Source of the DNA: Deltaproteobacteria bacterium UBA796
GTDB lineage: Bacteria; Myxococcota_A; UBA796
Direction of reading: 5' to 3'
DNA length: 5,582 nt
Assembly: GCA_002296975.1 (NCBI GenBank)
Contig: DBIS01000238.1
Coordinates: forward strand, 1-5,582
The translations under genes and the position numbers were made by a program. The notes beneath the pieces were generated by a model, which worked only from the letters and a program-made list of their open reading frames with translations, made no database searches and had not been told where the DNA came from. This document shows positions 1-5,573 of this stretch, piece by piece; position 1 is the stretch's first letter; each line of letters begins with the position of its first letter.

Positions 1-327
1 CGCCGTGAGGCTGCTGCGCTCGAGCGCTTCGCTGTGGTGCTGGGGACGGTTGCCAGTATCGCGCCATTATAGGGCTTGCTGGGTACGGTTTGGGGCATGA
101 TTTTGACCTTCGAAGTCATCCAAAACCAGGGTATGGGGGTGGTGGCCAACTTGGCTGGCGGTATCTCTCAGGCCTTGATCTCCACCATGGCAGGCCTCAG
201 TGTTGGCATTCCCGCCCTGGTCGCTCACCGTTGGGTTTTGGCCAGGGCAGACCATTGGATACTTGAGTTGGAGCAGTTCGGGGCCATGATTTTGGAACAC
301 CTGTATTCAGACGAGGCGGCCAAGTGA
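1..327 (+). pseudogene. exbB: ExbB/TolQ/MotA-family proton channel subunit, 5'-truncated by the window and interrupted by an in-frame TAG
   Basis: Frame 1 is open from base 1 to the TGA at 325-327 except for one TAG at 70-72. The translated fragment has the hallmarks of the MotA/TolQ/ExbB proton-channel domain: a helix with VASIAPL-stop-GLLGTVWGM, then a second helix with GGISQALISTMAGLSVGIPALVAHR, which includes the threonine typical of the TolQ/ExbB pore. Family members normally read APLLGLLGTV, so the stop sits exactly where a leucine (TTG) is expected; one T-to-A change would explain it. Proteins of this family form an inner-membrane pentamer around an ExbD dimer and use the proton motive force to energise TonB-type or Tol-type transport. 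The stop overlaps the downstream exbD start (GTGA), so the genes are translationally coupled. Nothing else in the frame is damaged, which suggests a sequencing error or a very recent mutation rather than old decay. A restart at the TTG at 76 would give an 83-residue fragment lacking most of the first conserved helix. Confidence 0.82.
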
Positions 328-746
328 ATTTTGCCCGGGCCCGTCGAGTTGACCCCGTTGTAGATGTCACCCCTTTGATCGACATCATCTTTCAGTTGGT
401 CTTGTTTTTCATGGTGTCAACCACCTTTATTTCAGCGCCTGGAATTGAGGTTGACCTGCCCCGTTCCAGCTCAGATACAGTATTGCGGGATAGTGACGAC
501 CTCAGCATTTGGGTGTCCGCAGATGGTGCAGTCTATGTTGACGAGGAGCCCGTTGATTTTAAGGGCCTCGAGGCTGCTTTGAATAAGGCGGCCAAAGACA
601 ACCCATCGACCCTCATTATGCTTAAGGCCGACCGCACAGTTGACCATGGCCGGGTGGTCGCAGTCATGGATGCCGCTCGCCGGTACGGACTCACGCACCT
701 GGCCATTGCCACAGAGCTGCAGGGTTCGGATTTTGGAAAGGATTGA
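324..746 (+). CDS. exbD: ExbD/TolR-family biopolymer transport protein
   Basis: This 140-residue protein has the standard ExbD/TolR layout and length: a short basic cytoplasmic N-terminus (residues 1-13), one transmembrane helix (about 17-37), and a periplasmic domain of about 100 residues. The signature DVTPLIDIIFQLVLFFMV is clear. Asp20 in that helix is the equivalent of the proton-carrying aspartate of E. coli ExbD (Asp25). The periplasmic part contains the expected strand LIMLKADRTVDHGRVVAVMD (about 91-110), followed by a C-terminal GLTHLAIATEL. The GTG start overlaps the exbB stop by four bases, so translation is probably coupled. With ExbB it would form the proton-driven motor that energises an outer-membrane transporter or a Tol-type envelope system. 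No TonB or TolA gene is visible here, so which system it serves cannot be decided. Confidence 0.93.
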   Translation: MNFARARRVDPVVDVTPLIDIIFQLVLFFMVSTTFISAPGIEVDLPRSSSDTVLRDSDDLSIWVSADGAVYVDEEPVDFKGLEAALNKAAKDNPSTLIMLKADRTVDHGRVVAVMDAARRYGLTHLAIATELQGSDFGKD

Positions 747-982
747 CCTGAAAAGAGAAAACAGGCAATTTTTGCGCCATTACAGGTGGGGGTGAAATCG
801 GAATTATCCCCTTCGGCTCTAAAAAAAATCGAAATTTATTTCATCGGCCCGGAGTGGGCATAGATCCATCTTTTTCGGCGAATCGGGTGTTTTGAAATAC
901 CGTGTCTAGACCAGAAGAATTGTGACAGAAAACAATAGGTTAGATAGACTGATTGCGATATTAATCGAGAGTCGTTCTTGGC
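747..982. other. Intergenic region between exbD and ftsB
   Basis: This 236-base stretch has no convincing gene. An ORF starting at GTG 922 runs into ftsB in another frame and looks like a chance reading. The stretch is AT-richer than its surroundings, with an A8 tract at 821-828 and a short inverted repeat GAAAT-TT-ATTTC at 831-842. It contains a promoter candidate (annotated separately) and the 8-base palindrome GTCTAGAC at 904-911. I see no hairpin followed by a T-run that would make a clear terminator for exbBD. The gap most likely separates the exbBD unit from the ftsB unit. Confidence 0.6.
892..920 (+). promoter_or_regulatory. Candidate sigma70-type promoter for the ftsB transcription unit
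   Basis: TTGAAA at 892-897 matches five of six bases of the -35 consensus. AAGAAT at 915-920 matches four of six bases of the -10 consensus. The spacer is 17 bases. Transcription would begin near 927 and leave a leader of about 56 bases before the ftsB ATG. The palindrome GTCTAGAC (904-911) lies inside the spacer and could be an operator or chance. The promoter is assigned by eye, and the consensus of this organism's sigma factors is unknown. Confidence 0.35.
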
Positions 983-1333
983 ATGTCAATGCAAGCATCA
1001 AGTTTGAACAACCCCAGGGTTGCTGCGCCATCGGGCACCATTTTGGTGGCCCGGCGATTGGTGTGGAATGTCCTGCCGGCTTTGATGGTGTTGGGGGCGG
1101 TAAAGATGACCCTGTTGGGTGACCAAGGCATGTTCAACCGCCATCAAGTCAAGCGACGGCTGCACGCCACCGAAATGAAGGTTGAGCAAGCGCGCGTGGA
1201 AAATGCGGAGATCAGTGCGCGCATTCGGCATCTCAGGATGGACCAACAATTTGTGAAGCGAGTGGCTGCTGAGCGGCTTTTGGTCGCAGAACCCGGTGCT
1301 ACCCTATACCGTTTCTCAGGGCCGATACGATAG
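983..1333 (+). CDS. ftsB: FtsB/DivIC-family septum formation initiator protein
   Basis: This 116-residue protein has a cytoplasmic N-terminus of about 25 residues, one hydrophobic helix (WNVLPALMVLGAVKMTLLG, about 28-46), the GDQGMF turn, and a heptad-like coiled coil (about 54-92). It ends in a short conserved tail, AERLLVAEPGATLYRF. That order, including the final 'pGE(T)xYRF'-type motif, matches the FtsB/DivIC family. FtsB is a bitopic inner-membrane division protein that joins FtsL and FtsQ and helps activate FtsW/FtsI septal peptidoglycan synthesis. It is slightly longer than typical FtsB because of the N-terminal extension. A TAA at 962-964 blocks any upstream in-frame start, leaving ATG 983 or ATG 989. 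The Shine-Dalgarno-like GAGAG at 967-971 is weak and somewhat far from either. The TAG stop is followed by another in-frame stop five codons later. FtsB and DivIC cannot be told apart with certainty by eye. Confidence 0.82.
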   Translation: MSMQASSLNNPRVAAPSGTILVARRLVWNVLPALMVLGAVKMTLLGDQGMFNRHQVKRRLHATEMKVEQARVENAEISARIRHLRMDQQFVKRVAAERLLVAEPGATLYRFSGPIR

Positions 1334-1349
1334 GCTAAGTTGGTACCGT

Positions 1350-1354
1350 GAGGT
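1350..1354 (+). promoter_or_regulatory. Ribosome binding site that favours GTG 1360 as start of the HAD gene
   Basis: GAGGT lies five bases before the GTG at 1360-1362. This is a strong Shine-Dalgarno match with near-ideal spacing. The alternative GTG at 1348 overlaps this site and has no comparable purine run upstream, so the shorter protein is preferred. Confidence 0.6.
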
Positions 1355-1359
1355 GGCCT

Positions 1360-2331
1360 GTGAGCATTTATCGCTGGGACCTGGACAAGACCTACCTAGA
1401 CACCGATTTTGAATCCTTGCGCGGGCTGATGCGTGCGGCGATTGAGCCAGCCCATGCTAAACGGGCCTTTCCAGGTGCTGCGGCTTTGTTGCGGGCCTTG
1501 GCTGCGGGTGAGGGGGCGGAGGTCCACGTGTTGTCTGGGTCACCCAGGCAGATGCGGGCCGTCCTCACCGAGAAGCTCCGCTTGGATGGGATTCGGTTTG
1601 AGTCCCTGGTGCTTAAAGACAACATTGGGAATGTGCGGCGAGGCCGGTTTCGGTCTTTGCGGGGCCAACTCGGCTATAAGTTGCCCGCTTTGTTGCGGGG
1701 GAGGCTTGCCGCACAGAAGTCTGACACAGAGGTGCTTTTTGGCGATGATGTGGAGGCCGATGCTTTGGTCTATTCCCTCTATGCAGATGCTATTTCCGGC
1801 AAAGTGGCGGCGGATTCGCTCGGTGCGATTATGGCACGGGCGGGGGCGTACCAGGACGAGATTGACGACGCTTTGGACTCCCTTCAAAAAATCGAGCGTG
1901 TCGATGCAGTCGAACGAATTTTTATCCGTTTGCAGCGGGGTGTTCCCAGCCAGAAAATGGCAGCACTTGGGGGTCGTGTGGTGCCCATTCATTCGTGGTG
2001 GCAAGCGGCGGTGGTGCTCTTGGACATGGGGCACTTGAGGCAAGCGGCTGTAGAGCAAGTGATGGTGCGGGTTTTGGAGGAAGAGGATGGTGATGCCTGG
2101 GCCATTGGCGCTTTGGCTCAAGACCTGCTCAGGCGAGGTCAGGTCAGCGCTGAGTCCCTCAGTAGACTCCACACTTCAGATTCTATAAAGGGGGCTTTGG
2201 CCAACGCCATCGATGGCCTGGCTGGGTACAGTGTGGCACCCCGGTCCTCGGCGTCAGGCCCCGTCGACTACATGGCCCTGTTGGCGAAGGGAAAGTGGAC
2301 CAAGGAGGCCCGCAAGGTTTCCGTTGATTGA
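1360..2331 (+). CDS. HAD-superfamily phosphatase-like protein (APP1/DUF2183-like N-terminal domain) with uncharacterised C-terminal half
   Basis: The preferred product is 323 residues (327 if GTG 1348 is used). The N-terminal half shows the HAD phosphatase motifs in order: YRWDLDKTYL, with Asp7 and Asp9 as probable nucleophile and acid/base; HVLSGSP, with a motif II Ser near 59-61; a lysine in GYKLPAL near 107; and FGDDVEADALVY, with acidic Mg2+ ligands Asp129, Asp130 and Asp134. The wording of motifs I and II and the spacing recall the APP1/DUF2183 family of lipid-phosphatase-like proteins, but the substrate cannot be read from the sequence. Residues from about 185 onward are mainly predicted helical, contain HSWWQAAVVLL, and match no domain I recognise. 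There is no signal peptide or membrane helix, so it is probably cytosolic. It lies 26 bases after ftsB and 36 before the next gene, which suggests cotranscription. The HAD assignment is firm; the subfamily is an inference. Confidence 0.75.
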   Translation: MSIYRWDLDKTYLDTDFESLRGLMRAAIEPAHAKRAFPGAAALLRALAAGEGAEVHVLSGSPRQMRAVLTEKLRLDGIRFESLVLKDNIGNVRRGRFRSLRGQLGYKLPALLRGRLAAQKSDTEVLFGDDVEADALVYSLYADAISGKVAADSLGAIMARAGAYQDEIDDALDSLQKIERVDAVERIFIRLQRGVPSQKMAALGGRVVPIHSWWQAAVVLLDMGHLRQAAVEQVMVRVLEEEDGDAWAIGALAQDLLRRGQVSAESLSRLHTSDSIKGALANAIDGLAGYSVAPRSSASGPVDYMALLAKGKWTKEARKVSVD

Positions 2332-2367
2332 TCGGTTAGGCTAGACCCAACCCCAGGTTCAGTCCTC

Positions 2368-2721
2368 GTGATTCTCTTTCTGTTCTCTCTTGTCGCCATC
2401 GCAGACCCAGCTGTCTCAGCGACGCTGTCATCAGATGGGCATTACACCCTGCGCATCATCCCAGATACGGCTTGGTCCTCGGCTGAGCTTCGGGTGATGG
2501 GCGGCGGGACCACCGACTTGGGGCCGGCTTATGTCGATGAAGTGGTCACTGTGGCTGGGTGGACTGACGAGCAACGGAGCGTCCGCATATCGTTGGCAGC
2601 AGCCTGTACGGACGGAAAAGGGCGTACCTGGATTTTAGATGTGGAGCCTTTTCGGGTTCCAGCCACCAACCCAAGCCTGAGTCCTCGGCGACGTGCCTGG
2701 CCTTTTGGCGGAAAAAAATAG
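2368..2721 (+). CDS. Small exported protein of unknown function
   Basis: This 117-residue product starts with a short hydrophobic stretch, MILFLFSLVAIADPAVSA. It looks like a minimal signal peptide, with a possible cleavage after AVSA near residue 18, but it lacks the usual positive charge at the N-terminus. The remainder has alternating polar and hydrophobic segments typical of beta strands (HYTLRIIPD, AELRVMGGG, RSVRISLAAAC, TWILDVEPFRV) and one cysteine. It ends in a basic, Pro/Arg-rich tail, SLSPRRRAWPFGGKK. GTG 2368 is the only conventional start codon between the preceding in-frame stop and the hydrophobic segment, and its ribosome binding site is weak. It lies 36 bases after the HAD gene and 7 bases before the tpm start, so it is probably in the same transcript. 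I do not recognise a family; a periplasmic beta-rich domain is an inference from the pattern. Confidence 0.6.
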   Translation: MILFLFSLVAIADPAVSATLSSDGHYTLRIIPDTAWSSAELRVMGGGTTDLGPAYVDEVVTVAGWTDEQRSVRISLAAACTDGKGRTWILDVEPFRVPATNPSLSPRRRAWPFGGKK

Positions 2722-2728
2722 AGTAGTT

Positions 2729-3382
2729 ATGCACAACCGCGCCGACTGGATTTCGCGCTGGTCTGAAGGCCGAACCGGCTTTCATCAAGCGGATATAAAC
2801 CCAAAGCTTGTCGCTGAATGGCCTGGGTTGGTTCCAGACGCTGCATGCACCGTCTTGGTCCCGCTATGCGGCAAGAGCTCGGATATGTGCTGGTTGCTGG
2901 AGCGTGGTCACCGGGTCATCGGTGTGGAGTTCTCGGCGATGGCGTGCCGTTCATTTTTTGATGAAAATGAGTTGGAGTATGGCCAGCGAACGGTCCATGG
3001 CTTCACCATCTTTGAGGCTAAAAATTCCAAAGTACAACTGTGGTGCGGAGACTTTTTTAAGCTGAGGCCAGCCATGCTCGGGCCCATCGAAGCAGTGTAC
3101 GATCGGGCTGCAATCGTTGCGCTGCCTCAAAACTTGTGGTCAGCCTATGCCGTTCAACTCGACATATTGCTTTCTGGTGGAGCGGTCGGACTGATGTTGA
3201 CCTTTCATTATCCCCAAGCCGAGCATCTGGGTCCACCGTTTTCGGTGTCTTTTGAACATGTGGAGACGACCTTTTCTGGGGCCTTTGTTGCCAGCCTTTT
3301 GAGCAGCGCCGATAGGAGCGATGAGAACTATTGGGGATTGACCTGGTTGTTTGAGCCGGTGATTAAGCTTAGCCGGCCTTGA
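2729..3382 (+). CDS. tpm: Thiopurine S-methyltransferase (TPMT family)
   Basis: The 217-residue product matches bacterial Tpm in length and along its whole sequence. The N-terminus reads WISRWSEGRTGFHQADINP, the classic W..RW..G..GFHQ..vNP opening. The SAM-binding core has VLVPLCGKSSDMCWLLERGH (43-61) followed by GVEF (acidic Glu67). Further on are CGDFFKL (106-112), the family hallmark AVYDRAAIVALP (122-133), and the YPQ...GPPFSVS segment (161-174). Bacterial enzymes use S-adenosylmethionine to methylate thiopurines and, in pseudomonads, selenium and tellurium compounds, giving tellurite or selenite tolerance. The substrate used here is not known. I chose ATG 2729 over the in-frame GTG 2693 because it gives the family's normal N-terminus, avoids overlap with the upstream gene, and has GAG at 2721-2723 five bases upstream. 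It is last in the + strand cluster and converges on the DTW gene. Confidence 0.93.
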   Translation: MHNRADWISRWSEGRTGFHQADINPKLVAEWPGLVPDAACTVLVPLCGKSSDMCWLLERGHRVIGVEFSAMACRSFFDENELEYGQRTVHGFTIFEAKNSKVQLWCGDFFKLRPAMLGPIEAVYDRAAIVALPQNLWSAYAVQLDILLSGGAVGLMLTFHYPQAEHLGPPFSVSFEHVETTFSGAFVASLLSSADRSDENYWGLTWLFEPVIKLSRP

Positions 3383-3400
3383 TGCAGGGATCGTGCTGAC

Positions 3401-3982
3401 TCACTCGTTGAGTGGACGCCCCCGAATGAAGGTGGCTGCGTTTACCGCGGCATCAAAAAGCGCCCGAAGTGGGTCTCCAGCACCAGGGCCCTCGGTCTCG
3501 TCTAGGACTGCCGCGATGGCCTCGATGGTGGACACACAGCCAGGCCGGGGCGGCGTGCGCAATCGGACACGTGGGGTGTCAGGCGGTGAGATTTGGAAGC
3601 GTGGAAGGCTGCGAAGACCAGGGATTTTATTCACGAGTTTTCGGGCCTGCGCCCAGCTTCCGTCCACCACAATGACCCGTTTTGGAGTCTGAAGTGTGGG
3701 GGCGGAGGGGTCGGGAAAGATGAGCGCTGCGTCGTGGAGGTCGAGGACGTTTTGATCCCAAACCGCTCCAGGTGCACCGTAGTCAAGAATGCGAAGTGAC
3801 GGGATGGCCAGGGCGGCCAATCGGGCGGTGTTGGAAGGTTTACGTCTCTCCTTCCAGTGCCGAATGATCAAGATTTCTACGGACGGCGCGATGGGGACGA
3901 GGCCATCGCAGATACAAACCTGTGTGTGCATCAGGCAGCGCTTACAGCGGCCGGAGTGTAATGGTGTCTTCCGGCGTCGCAT
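3401..3982 (-). CDS. tapT: DTW-domain tRNA-uridine aminocarboxypropyltransferase (TapT/YfiP family)
   Basis: The 193-residue protein begins with a Cys-rich, probably zinc-binding segment, GRCKRCLMHTQVCICDGL (cysteines 13, 16, 23, 25). It continues with LIIRHWKERRKPSNTARLA (38-56), the counterpart of the family's H..E..R..NT.RLA motif. The DTW motif follows as VIVVDGSWAQARKL, with Ser where many members have Thr (Asp107-Gly-Ser-Trp110). Next comes RTPPRPGCVSTIEAIAAVL (142-160), the conserved late motif. DTW proteins such as E. coli TapT transfer the 3-amino-3-carboxypropyl group of S-adenosylmethionine to uridine in tRNA (acp3U47 in E. coli). The frame is open further upstream, but ATG 3982 gives the normal N-terminus and lies four bases after the SGNH hydrolase stop, so the two genes look translationally coupled. 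Family assignment is strong; the exact tRNA position modified is inferred from the family. Confidence 0.88.
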   Translation of the reverse strand: MRRRKTPLHSGRCKRCLMHTQVCICDGLVPIAPSVEILIIRHWKERRKPSNTARLAALAIPSLRILDYGAPGAVWDQNVLDLHDAALIFPDPSAPTLQTPKRVIVVDGSWAQARKLVNKIPGLRSLPRFQISPPDTPRVRLRTPPRPGCVSTIEAIAAVLDETEGPGAGDPLRALFDAAVNAATFIRGRPLNE

Positions 3983-3986
3983 GGGT

Positions 3987-5216
3987 TCAGTGAATCCAGC
4001 CAAGACTTTTGAGCCAGCTTGCGGTCGCGGTTGCAACCACCGTATTTCCCAAAGTCGTCGTATGGCCGCCATCGAAAAATAAGGGTTCCGACAAGCTGAG
4101 GTCTGCTTCGAAAGCGCGAATGATGGGTTCCGCGATGCGGTCGGGCGGGCTGTCGGCTGAAAGCATGACATCGCCACTGGGCACCCGGACCAGCTGTTGA
4201 ATGCTGCCCACTTGGCGGAGCACCACCCCCGAGCCTCCGGCTTGTGAAATCGCCTGGTTGAGGTCGAGCATTGGGATGTCGCCGAGGGATGCTTGCAAAC
4301 GCTGGACAAGGCCTTTTGGTATGTCCGCCTTCATGGGGTCAAAGCTGGAGACCGGAGGTAAAACGACGGCCACTTTTGCCGGTGAGATTGCGGCTTGAAT
4401 CCGCCTGATCTGGGTGACAAAGTGCCGGACTGGGTCGGCGCCTCTCAGCATTGGCCACTCGCAAACCAAAAGCAGGCCCAAGCCCCATTGTTGTCCTTGG
4501 CGTTCAGCCAGGACGGTCAGTGTGTCCAAGTTCGCGGCGGGGGTGCCAAGGTTGAGGGTTTGAACCCTGCTCTGCTTTTCCAACTGTGCTGGCCAAGCGT
4601 CTTGGTAGGAGACCCCCCATCCAAAACTGAAGGAGTCTCCGAGCACGCCGATTCTTGGACCAGAGGCGCTAGGCTCAAAGTTAGGCCCCCTAAATCCAGA
4701 GGCGTTGGTGTCGACCTTGAACACCCGTGTTCGTTGAGTGCGGTCAAATCGATTGGTTGCGCTGAGGTCGGCGGGATTGTGAGGACGGTCCGGCGCGACG
4801 ATTGTTGCGCCTCTAAGGTTGGGGCGCAAAAGAGAGATTCCCGGCCCGAGATCTGGGCGGTCCACGAGGATATCATCTGAAATTTGAGCGGCGTTACCGG
4901 CATCTAGTCCCAATCGTAGTCCGCCCCCAACCATGACGATTGCAAGCACCACACCGGTAGAGCGCACAGCATTCGCCGTTCGGTTTGGGTTCTCTGATGG
5001 TTCTGCCGCCCGAAAAAGCACCATCGATATGGCAGCTATCAGGGCAAGTATGCCGGCGAATTGGGCCAAAACCGTACCCAAAATCACCCCAGTGGGACGG
5101 ATGAGGACCAAGGCAAGGGCGATGCTGGCGCCCAATGCTGTGGTTGCGAGGAGGGTGGTTTGTGTAGAGGTCAAGCGCATGATGGCCATGATAGCTGGGC
5201 CCAGGCAGGCTATCAT
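3987..5216 (-). CDS. Membrane-anchored SGNH/GDSL-family hydrolase
   Basis: The longest reading is 409 residues. The N-terminal third holds three predicted membrane helices (about 19-39, 45-68 and 86-104), followed by a presumably periplasmic domain. The domain shows VLGDSFSFGWG, the GDS block I with nucleophile Ser195, preceded by NASGFRG, which often comes before such domains. It then has LNLGTPAANLDT with the block II glycine, and FFDGGHTTTLGN, the block V D..H with Asp382 and His385. The usual block III G.ND is absent; the matching place reads LLLVCEWPML. Enzymes of this type remove or transfer O-acyl groups on glycans or lipids. The true start is uncertain: ATG 5216 has no spaced ribosome binding site and begins six bases from a divergent ORF. 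In-frame ATGs at 5189 and 5180 would still keep the first helix (5180 gives 397 residues, MRLTST...). It is followed directly by the DTW gene. The substrate is unknown. Confidence 0.82.
   Translation of the reverse strand: MIACLGPAIMAIMRLTSTQTTLLATTALGASIALALVLIRPTGVILGTVLAQFAGILALIAAISMVLFRAAEPSENPNRTANAVRSTGVVLAIVMVGGGLRLGLDAGNAAQISDDILVDRPDLGPGISLLRPNLRGATIVAPDRPHNPADLSATNRFDRTQRTRVFKVDTNASGFRGPNFEPSASGPRIGVLGDSFSFGWGVSYQDAWPAQLEKQSRVQTLNLGTPAANLDTLTVLAERQGQQWGLGLLLVCEWPMLRGADPVRHFVTQIRRIQAAISPAKVAVVLPPVSSFDPMKADIPKGLVQRLQASLGDIPMLDLNQAISQAGGSGVVLRQVGSIQQLVRVPSGDVMLSADSPPDRIAEPIIRAFEADLSLSEPLFFDGGHTTTLGNTVVATATASWLKSLGWIH
5195..5204. repeat. 10-base perfect palindrome near divergent starts
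   Basis: CTGGGCCCAG reads the same on both strands. If the SGNH hydrolase starts at 5189 or 5180, the palindrome falls in the short non-coding strip between two divergent genes, where an operator would be expected. If the hydrolase starts at 5216, it is simply coding. A GC-rich palindrome of this length can occur by chance. Confidence 0.2.
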
Positions 5217-5222
5217 CTTTCA

Positions 5223-5363
5223 ATGTCTGATTTAGATAAGGAACACAATGGGGCACACCGATGGTGGCTCATGCCGATGATCGTCGGCTTGCTTGTTACT
5301 GCCGCCGTCTTGCTGCTCTGTGATTTCAGGCCGATGGTCGCTCGGTTTTACAGCGTCTTTTAA
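5223..5363 (+). CDS. Small single-helix membrane protein resembling DUF5989
   Basis: This 46-residue product is MSDLDKEHNGAHRWWLMPMI, then a hydrophobic helix (VGLLVTAAVLLL), then a short tail ending in VARFYSVF. It would be a single-pass inner-membrane protein with a polar N-terminus of about 13 residues. Its core RWW-(2)-PM-(1)-V and C-terminus VA(R)F-Y-VF align with the DUF5989 protein encoded on the opposite strand at 5382-5573. I count about 13 identities over 35 aligned positions with one gap. DUF5989 members are normally about 50 residues, so the length fits. The frame is open upstream, but ATG 5223 fits the length of the family and lies outside the opposite-strand hydrolase. No good ribosome binding site is visible, which lowers confidence. 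The gene is divergent from the SGNH hydrolase and convergent with the DUF5989 gene. Function is unknown. Confidence 0.55.
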   Translation: MSDLDKEHNGAHRWWLMPMIVGLLVTAAVLLLCDFRPMVARFYSVF

Positions 5364-5381
5364 GGGGACCGGTGGGCCTGT

Positions 5382-5573
5382 TTAAAACACTGCGTAGATG
5401 AAGGGTGCGACGTACTGCACAGCTTGAAGTCCGGACAGTGCAAGCCCAAGCAGGACCATGATCACCAACATGGGCACCATCCACCAGCGCCGAGTACGGC
5501 CGAGCATCTTGAATATTTGAGCAACCGTGCCCATTCTGATCGCAATATTGGTCGGCGTTTTCTTGTTTGACAT
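5382..5573 (-). CDS. DUF5989-family small membrane protein
   Basis: The longest reading is 63 residues: a basic N-terminus, RTRRWWMVPM at 26-35, one membrane helix (about 34-49), and the C-terminus YVAPFIYAVF. The RWW..P start of the helix and the final APFIY.VF are the signature I associate with DUF5989, whose members are usually about 50 residues. A second ATG at 5534 would give exactly 50 residues, starting MGTVAQIFKMLGR, and may be the true start. Neither ATG has a clear ribosome binding site, and the window ends nine bases upstream of the first. DUF5989 genes are typically found beside SxtJ-family membrane proteins, carbamoyltransferases and SGNH hydrolases. The hydrolase in this window fits that pattern. 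The molecular function of the family is not established. Confidence 0.75.
   Translation of the reverse strand: MSNKKTPTNIAIRMGTVAQIFKMLGRTRRWWMVPMLVIMVLLGLALSGLQAVQYVAPFIYAVF

Noticed and set aside
747..860. Rho-independent terminator after exbD (GGCAA/TTGCGCC, GGGG/CCCC or GCCC/GGGC pairs)
   Set aside because: Stems are short or bulged, and none is followed directly by a T-run.
922..1122. 66-codon ORF starting at GTG 922 before ftsB
   Set aside because: It runs into ftsB in another frame, has no ribosome binding site, and its second half is only ftsB DNA read in the wrong frame.
1433..2038. 201-codon + strand frame overlapping the HAD gene
   Set aside because: Its Cys/Trp/Arg-rich, low-plausibility composition is typical of an out-of-frame reading of GC-rich DNA.
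1540..2172. 210-codon open frame on the - strand opposite the HAD gene
   Set aside because: It lies wholly inside the HAD coding region, its protein shows no recognisable motifs, and the + frame has clear catalytic motifs. It is a shadow ORF.
3402..3414. Hairpin CACTC-GTT-GAGTG between tpm and the DTW gene as a terminator
   Set aside because: The five-base stem is inside the end of the DTW coding region, and no T-run follows on either strand.
4395..4880. 161-codon + strand frame opposite the SGNH hydrolase
   Set aside because: The opposite strand carries the GDS motif and the middle of the hydrolase domain; this frame has no family features.
5358..5387. TTTTAA...TTAAAA symmetry between the convergent small genes as a bidirectional terminator
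   Set aside because: The symmetry comes from the similar last codons of the two genes. The 18 bases between the stops do not form a convincing stem beyond the six-base ACCGGT.
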